Shown here piece after piece: positions 62,712 to 64,000 of a stretch of DNA of 64,000 nt (within the stretch, counting starts at the first letter, position 1; each line of letters starts with the position of its first letter). The DNA lies in contig JACQFP010000047.1 of the NCBI GenBank assembly GCA_016200005.1, positions 62,001 through 126,000 of the forward strand. Direction: 5' to 3'. A program made the position numbers and the translations under genes. The notes below the pieces were generated by a model that was not told where the DNA came from, ran no database searches, and was given only the letters and a program-made list of their open reading frames with translations. Origin of the DNA: Verrucomicrobiota bacterium. GTDB taxonomy: Bacteria; Verrucomicrobiota; Verrucomicrobiia; Limisphaerales; PALSA-1396.

Positions 62712-63779
62712 ATGTGTTACAGCGCCAAACAATCGTCTCCGCGGATTCACCTGATGGGGGTGGGGGTTGCCCTGGGTTGCCTCGCCGCGGCCACGGTTCT
62801 GGCCCAGCGCGGCCAGCCGATTGAGTTTTCCGCACCGCAAGATGTCACGGTGAGTTCCAATTTGAACCAACTGAGGCCGCAACCCGCCAATTTGCGACAG
62901 TTGGAGGAGGAGACGTCCAAGCCGTTCGAATCGCTTAATCCCGACAGCTCGCTTGGCCCGGTCATCACCACCCCGTTTCGACCGCCCCCGCGCCCGGCAG
63001 TGCGGAGCAAACGCGCCAAGGACCGCGAGGAATTGCTCAAGAACTGGGTGTTCATGAACCCGGACGATTTGACCAAGGGGCCGACGCCCGAGGAGATTTT
63101 CAAAGTCAAAGAGTATGAGAAGAATGGCCAGGAAAAGAAACCTCTGTCCGCGTTCGAAAGGTATAATCAGAATCCTGATCGCACGCAAGGTGGCGACAAA
63201 AAGAAAGACAAAGGCGACTCCGTCGCCGACAAGGAGAAGGACAAGTTCAACTCGTCGCGCTCCCATGACCGTCCCGAAACGTTGCAAGGTGACCTCAACA
63301 ACCCCGAAAAGTTATCGCAAGGTTTTCTTCCTTCGGATTTGAGCGATAAAACTGAGATTCCTTCGACGACGCTCACGGGCACTCCTTTTCCAAGCCTGCT
63401 GAAGGACAGCTTTCAAACCAGCCGGGACACCGCCCGCGAGGCGCGGATGGAGGAGTTCAAACAATTGTTGGAGCCGCACACCGTTTCTTCCCCCATTTTG
63501 GGTTCATTGGATCCGTTGAATCAGCAGGTCGATGCCGCACGGGCCTTGCCCAACCCTGCAAGAAGTTTGGAAGGGTTGACGGCGCCAACCCAGCAGGATC
63601 CCTTCAATCCGATCCAGAGCGGGTTCAATCCGAGCACTGTCTTTCAGCCGGGTTTACTGCAGGATTTCAGTGCAAGACCGTTTGGACAATCAAGTCTGAC
63701 GCCTGCGTTGCAGCCCAGCCCGACCCCGAAGGTGCAACCGCCGCAGCCAAACTTCACGTTCCCGACGCGCAAGTTCTAG
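62712..63779 (+). CDS. Secreted, largely disordered protein, unrecognised
   Basis: 355 residues from ATG 62712 (GTG 62685 is also in frame). A signal-like hydrophobic stretch (LMGVGVALGCLAAATVLA) is followed by low-complexity Pro/Gln/Lys/Asp-rich sequence: TPFRPPPRPAVRSKRAKDRE, GGDKKKDKGDSVADKEKDK and PSPTPKVQPPQP. No domain is seen. Such proteins are common in verrucomicrobial genomes and may be periplasmic linkers. It is followed by a convergent moeA. Confidence 0.7.
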   Translation: MCYSAKQSSPRIHLMGVGVALGCLAAATVLAQRGQPIEFSAPQDVTVSSNLNQLRPQPANLRQLEEETSKPFESLNPDSSLGPVITTPFRPPPRPAVRSKRAKDREELLKNWVFMNPDDLTKGPTPEEIFKVKEYEKNGQEKKPLSAFERYNQNPDRTQGGDKKKDKGDSVADKEKDKFNSSRSHDRPETLQGDLNNPEKLSQGFLPSDLSDKTEIPSTTLTGTPFPSLLKDSFQTSRDTAREARMEEFKQLLEPHTVSSPILGSLDPLNQQVDAARALPNPARSLEGLTAPTQQDPFNPIQSGFNPSTVFQPGLLQDFSARPFGQSSLTPALQPSPTPKVQPPQPNFTFPTRKF

Positions 63780-63795
63780 TCGGCGTGCGCGGCCG

Positions 63796-64000
63796 TCATT
63801 CCCAGCGCATCACGCTCACCGTCGTTCCCGGAGCCAGAGTGGTGCTGGGTGGCACGTCCACCAGGCCGTTGGCGGCCGCCAGCGAACCGAGGCAGTGCGA
63901 AGCCTGCGTGCCGGCAGACCGGATGTTTCCCGCGTCATCGACCACGACCCGCATGAAATGCCGGCGCTCACCGCGGTTGGTCAATGTTTCAGCCAACACT
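63796..64000 (-). CDS. moeA: Molybdopterin molybdenumtransferase C-terminus, partial at window edge
   Basis: The minus strand codes for the last 68 or so residues of MoeA: LAETLTNRGERRHFMRVVVD, AGTQASHCLGSLAAANGLVD and VPPSTTLAPGTTVSVMRWE. This is domain IV plus the conserved SH..SL..AN.L motif. The 5' part lies outside the window, so the catalytic domain cannot be checked. The enzyme inserts molybdate into molybdopterin. Confidence 0.9.
   Translation of the reverse strand, partial: VLAETLTNRGERRHFMRVVVDDAGNIRSAGTQASHCLGSLAAANGLVDVPPSTTLAPGTTVSVMRWE

Overview
The window looks like a chromosomal segment of a free-living verrucomicrobium, most likely of the Pedosphaera/Limisphaerales type. The reasons are: a PVC-type heme-binding dehydrogenase with a C-terminal CxxCH, sigma factors fused to membrane segments, DUF1080 and DUF6807 carbohydrate proteins, a secreted beta-helix protein next to an RHS giant, and coding-dense, GC-rich DNA. 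This assignment rests on gene content only.

Layout. 1-2.5 kb: two related sigma-factor/membrane fusion genes on the minus strand, with a purD-like 3' scrap between them. 2.9-16.6 kb: a carbohydrate-degradation cluster with three large secreted TIM-barrel hydrolases, a DUF1080 protein, a Tat-exported Gfo/Idh/MocA oxidoreductase and a DUF6807 (PmoA) protein. 17-20.6 kb: prmA, a histidine phosphatase, rph and a DHH phosphoesterase, plus a 54-codon gene. 20.7-24.9 kb: an SDR dehydrogenase with a LarA-like protein, a secreted repeat propeller and an unrecognised secreted protein. 25.1-32.2 kb: the most unusual region. A truncated hsdM and the 3' half of hsdR flank a foreign-looking cassette holding a pentapeptide-repeat/class III nucleotidyl cyclase fusion and, on the opposite strand, a DarG-like macrodomain gene followed by a DarT-like ADP-ribosyltransferase fused to an HD domain. 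32.3-43.2 kb: a PQQ-like propeller, the PVC cytochrome, xthA, a LysE exporter, pssA-psd (phosphatidylethanolamine synthesis) and glnD. 43.3-44.5 kb: an array of about twelve 21-bp palindromic units and two small genes. 44.7-53.5 kb: a beta-helix protein, an RHS protein with a variable tip, a membrane protein abutting it (candidate immunity protein) and an orphan RHS fragment. 53.9-63.8 kb: an ECF sigma/anti-sigma-like/DUF3106 operon, lgt, miaA, hflX, radC, lpxA and unrecognised membrane or secreted proteins. The window ends inside moeA.

How parts work together. The 2.9-16.6 kb genes fit extracellular or periplasmic breakdown of a complex, probably galactose-containing glycan, possibly through 3-keto intermediates (oxidoreductase plus DUF1080). 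The 26.1-30.5 kb cassette is the best candidate for an undescribed anti-phage or toxin-antitoxin system. Short tandem repeats of 7, 8, 10 and 21 bp, often in inverted pairs, are scattered through the window and in miaA lie within the coding frame.

Limits: all calls come from reading the sequence and protein motifs by eye. No searches, structure predictions or read mapping were done. A chimeric assembly around 26.1 or 30.5 kb cannot be excluded from sequence alone.
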